Source: an uncultured Pseudomonadota bacterium (GTDB taxonomy: Bacteria; Pseudomonadota; Gammaproteobacteria; Burkholderiales; Eutrophovitaceae). Taken from it: a stretch of DNA of 8,365 nt. The stretch spans positions 1 through 8,365 of the forward strand of contig CALJLA010000225.1 in assembly GCA_937983055.1 (NCBI GenBank). The letters are read 5' to 3'. Made by a program: the position numbers and the translations under genes. Under the pieces are notes generated by a model. It did not search any database. It was not told where the DNA came from and saw nothing but the letters and a program-made list of their open reading frames with translations. Below are positions 6,720 to 8,365 of the stretch, piece by piece; position 1 is the first letter of the stretch, and the number at the start of each line of letters is the position of its first letter.

Positions 6720-7186
6720 GCGTAGTCCAGTATCCAGCACTGGTCGAACTCGCCGTCGAGCGCGGCCAGCGTGCGGTTGAGAAAATGCGGATAGTCGGTG
6801 TCGGGCAGCAGCTGCGCGGGCCGGTCGATCAGCACCAGCGGCGGACGCAGCACGAGCGCGCGCAGCAGCTTGGCGATGAAGCGCTCCTCGTAGTCGAGAT
6901 CGGGGTCGCGCTTGCCGGCGCAGTCGCGCCGCCCGGCCCGGTCGAGCAGCCGCAGCGCGATGTCTTCCGCCTCGCCGATGTAGGAGTTGGTGCGAAACTG
7001 CAGCACGGTGGCGATGTTTTCCAGCACCGACAGGTTGGCGCGCAGCGGGTGCGTCTCTGATACCACCGCCGCCTCGCGGTGGCTCGCCAGCAGCTGCAGG
7101 CGATCCGCCGGCCCATTCATCAGGATCACGCGCTTTTTCCGCGCCGCACCGGCGGCCGGCGTGCCCTGGTTGTCGGAAACGGTCAT
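6686..7186 (-). CDS. Degenerate ABC ATPase-like protein lacking recognisable catalytic motifs
   Basis: The gene sits where the MlaF ATPase belongs, between permease and MCE protein, but encodes only 166 residues. Similarity to an ABC ATPase is visible as RVILMNGPADR (19-29) at the Walker A strand, ANLSVLENIATVL (50-62) after the Q-loop position, and LLRALVLRPPLVLIDRP (107-123) at Walker B. The key residues are missing. There is no GxxGxGKS/T Walker A, LSGGQ is replaced by LDYEE (97-101), the Walker B glutamate is replaced by Arg122 (DRP for DEP), and no H-switch histidine follows strand WILDYA. The frame is intact and uses GC-ending codons, so it looks maintained rather than decaying. ATG 7186 is preceded by TGAGG, seven bases after the permease stop. 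It could be a structural or regulatory pseudo-ATPase. Confidence 0.7.
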   Translation of the reverse strand: MTVSDNQGTPAAGAARKKRVILMNGPADRLQLLASHREAAVVSETHPLRANLSVLENIATVLQFRTNSYIGEAEDIALRLLDRAGRRDCAGKRDPDLDYEERFIAKLLRALVLRPPLVLIDRPAQLLPDTDYPHFLNRTLAALDGEFDQCWILDYAWNSPLYRPRA

Positions 7187-7193
7187 GGGCGCC

Positions 7194-7994
7194 TCACACG
7201 TAGAGCAGCGCAAGCGCCGCGGTCTCCAGCAGCATCAGCACGAAGAACACGCGCACCATGCCGCGCAGTACCGAGATCGGCGCGTAGTAGAGCTTCTGCG
7301 GCGTGCCCATTCCTTCGGCGATCGGGATCACCGTCACCGCCAGCCCGAAAGCCGCGGTCTTCAGCCACAGCGCGAGCTGCGCCGCCGGGTTCAGCACATC
7401 GCCGACCACTCGGGAGAATTCGCCGGGTGCCAGGCTCCAGGGCTGCAGGTCGACGATGATCAGGTGTGCCAGCGCCAGGCCGACAACGATATTGACCGCG
7501 GTCATCGCGAGCACCGACACGGTGCCGCCGATGATCCTGGGCAGGATCTCGAGCCGGAACGGATCGACGCCGATGCGTTCCAGCGCACCCAGCTCGTTCT
7601 GTATCTGCATCAGCGCGACCTCGGTGTTCATCGCGGCACCGGTGCGCAGCGCCACGAACAGCGCGGTCATGAGCGGCAGCAGCTCCAGCACCAGGATGCG
7701 CATCACCAGTTCCAGGGCGTACTGGTAAAGCCCGAAATCGCGTGCGGTCTCGCCGACGATCAGGATGATCAGCACGCTGAAGAGCGCACAGAACAGGGCG
7801 AATCCCGGCAGGATCTGCCAGGCGGTAAAGTACACCTGCTTCTGCACCACCTGCAGCATCGCCCGGTTGTAGGTGGAGGGCGACAGTGCCGCGACCAGAG
7901 CCTGCGCGCCCAGGCGCAGCGTGCGCGCCCAGGTTCCGGCCCAGGTGCCAAAGCCCCGGCCGCGCAGGATCAGCCAGTTCTGCAATGCGTCCAT
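7194..7994 (-). CDS. MlaE-type permease of an MCE/ABC lipid transporter
   Basis: The 266-residue product is the length of E. coli MlaE (about 260). An amphipathic N-terminal part (1-50) precedes hydrophobic segments at about 61-80, 95-115, 157-180, 205-225 and 248-266. The family core is clear at 112-153: ALRTGAAMNTEVALMQ, then an E-L...ALE...GVDP loop. This corresponds to the cytoplasmic coupling helix of MlaE, which normally docks on the ATPase. It would form the inner-membrane part of the lipid transport complex as a dimer. The ATG at 7994 was chosen for length and family fit; in-frame ATGs at 8033 and 8054 would add Arg-rich residues. It is the first gene of the minus-strand operon; the ATPase-like gene starts seven bases after its stop. 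Confidence 0.85.
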   Translation of the reverse strand: MDALQNWLILRGRGFGTWAGTWARTLRLGAQALVAALSPSTYNRAMLQVVQKQVYFTAWQILPGFALFCALFSVLIILIVGETARDFGLYQYALELVMRILVLELLPLMTALFVALRTGAAMNTEVALMQIQNELGALERIGVDPFRLEILPRIIGGTVSVLAMTAVNIVVGLALAHLIIVDLQPWSLAPGEFSRVVGDVLNPAAQLALWLKTAAFGLAVTVIPIAEGMGTPQKLYYAPISVLRGMVRVFFVLMLLETAALALLYV

Positions 7995-8195
7995 GACGGA
8001 ATAATACCGCCCGCGATGCGTGGACAGGGGCATGGCGCCCGATCCGTGCCTCACGCCCGGGCATCAGTCAAAGGTGGGATTCCCGGCAATCGAACCGGAG
8101 ACCGCCTCCCGCGCGCAACGTGCCCGTCGTCGATCCTGCTTCCGGAACTTGCCGGTTCCCGCCAGAATGCCGCGCAGGGCATCGGCTGCGAAAAC
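7995..8195. other. About 200 bases between divergent genes with no convincing CDS
   Basis: This stretch lies between the permease start and the possible partial gene at the right edge. Codon third positions are not clearly biased in the forward frames up to about 8100, and the reverse ORFs here look like shadows. It probably holds promoters for both directions; apart from the TATTAT at 8001-8006 I see no defined element. Confidence 0.4.
8001..8006 (-). promoter_or_regulatory. Possible -10 element for the MCE operon
   Basis: TATTAT (minus strand, reading 8006 to 8001) stands out in very GC-rich DNA and lies six bases before the permease ATG at 7994. That spacing would give a leaderless or nearly leaderless transcript. 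No good -35 element is found 16-18 bases upstream, so the assignment is weak. Confidence 0.25.
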
Positions 8196-8365
8196 GTGAC
8201 CGACCAATACTGCGACCTGCGCGTTTTCACGCCCGACGCGGAACCGGTGGGCGCAGGCTTGGCGCAAGGCCTCGACTTCGCCAGCGTCTGCGCGATGGTC
8301 CGACGGGGGCGCGAGGTGTTGTTGTCGGTCACCAGCCGCAAGAGCGCCCCGGCTGTTCCGGGCGG
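8196..8365 (+). CDS. Possible N-terminal part of an unidentified protein, runs off the window
   Basis: From GTG 8196 the plus frame is open to the window end and encodes about 56 residues, including QYCDLRVFTPD (4-14), a GLAQGLDF stretch and VRRGREVLLSV. Nearly all codons end in G or C while second positions are mixed, as in the confirmed genes here. The frame is also open upstream to a GTG at 8046, but codon use there is not gene-like. No strong ribosome binding site is seen before 8196. I do not recognise the family. Opposing minus-strand ORFs cover the same bases (8051-8341 and 8064-8267) but have poorer composition; a wrong strand call is possible. Confidence 0.4.
   Translation, partial: MTDQYCDLRVFTPDAEPVGAGLAQGLDFASVCAMVRRGREVLLSVTSRKSAPAVPG

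Noticed and set aside
8085..8098. A tRNA T-loop-like stretch (reverse complement GGTTCGATTGCC)
   Set aside because: With a seven-base loop the five-base T-stem does not pair, and I find no matching anticodon or D arm next to it.
1..8365. CRISPR arrays, insertion sequences, direct repeats or attachment sites
   Set aside because: I saw no regularly spaced repeats, transposase or integrase-like proteins, or terminal inverted repeats in the window.

Overview
This window is high-GC DNA (roughly two thirds G+C or more by eye). Strong G/C preference at third codon positions, short intergenic gaps and ATGA/GTGA gene overlaps are typical of a GC-rich Pseudomonadota. A four-gene MCE-type (Mla-like) lipid-transport operon, a Rap1a/Tai-family secreted protein, a DUF2059-like secreted protein and an outer-membrane-type lipoprotein all point to a Gram-negative bacterium. 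A beta- or gammaproteobacterium is most likely, but this is inference from gene content and no marker gene is present.

Left part, plus strand (1-5074). The window opens in the cysteine-rich C-terminal tail of an unidentified gene (1-132). A ThDP-dependent decarboxylase of the benzoylformate decarboxylase type (216-1898) follows. It overlaps by 4 bp a class I SAM-dependent methyltransferase (1895-2791). Next come a short ORF that looks like the detached N-terminal leader of an amidohydrolase-type protein (2840-3064), a secreted Rap1a/Tai-like protein (3033-3518), a PLP-dependent cysteine synthase-like enzyme (3562-4584) and a small secreted DUF2059-like protein with a TTG start (4643-5074). 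The set decarboxylase + methyltransferase + cysteine synthase-like enzyme looks like a small biosynthetic or modification pathway that I cannot match to a named one.

Right part, minus strand (7994 down to 5071). This is a compact operon, in transcription order: MlaE-type permease, a shrunken ABC ATPase-like protein that has lost its recognisable nucleotide-binding motifs, an MCE (MlaD-type) membrane-anchored substrate-binding protein, and a lipoprotein. Gaps are 7 bp or overlaps, implying co-translation. The operon has no normal ATPase, MlaC or MlaB in the window. The degenerate ATPase is the most unusual feature here. The plus and minus gene groups converge on one shared CTAG (5071-5074), where the two stop codons overlap.

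Right edge (7995-8365). About 200 bases carry no convincing gene. A possible partial plus-strand CDS of unknown function then runs off the window.
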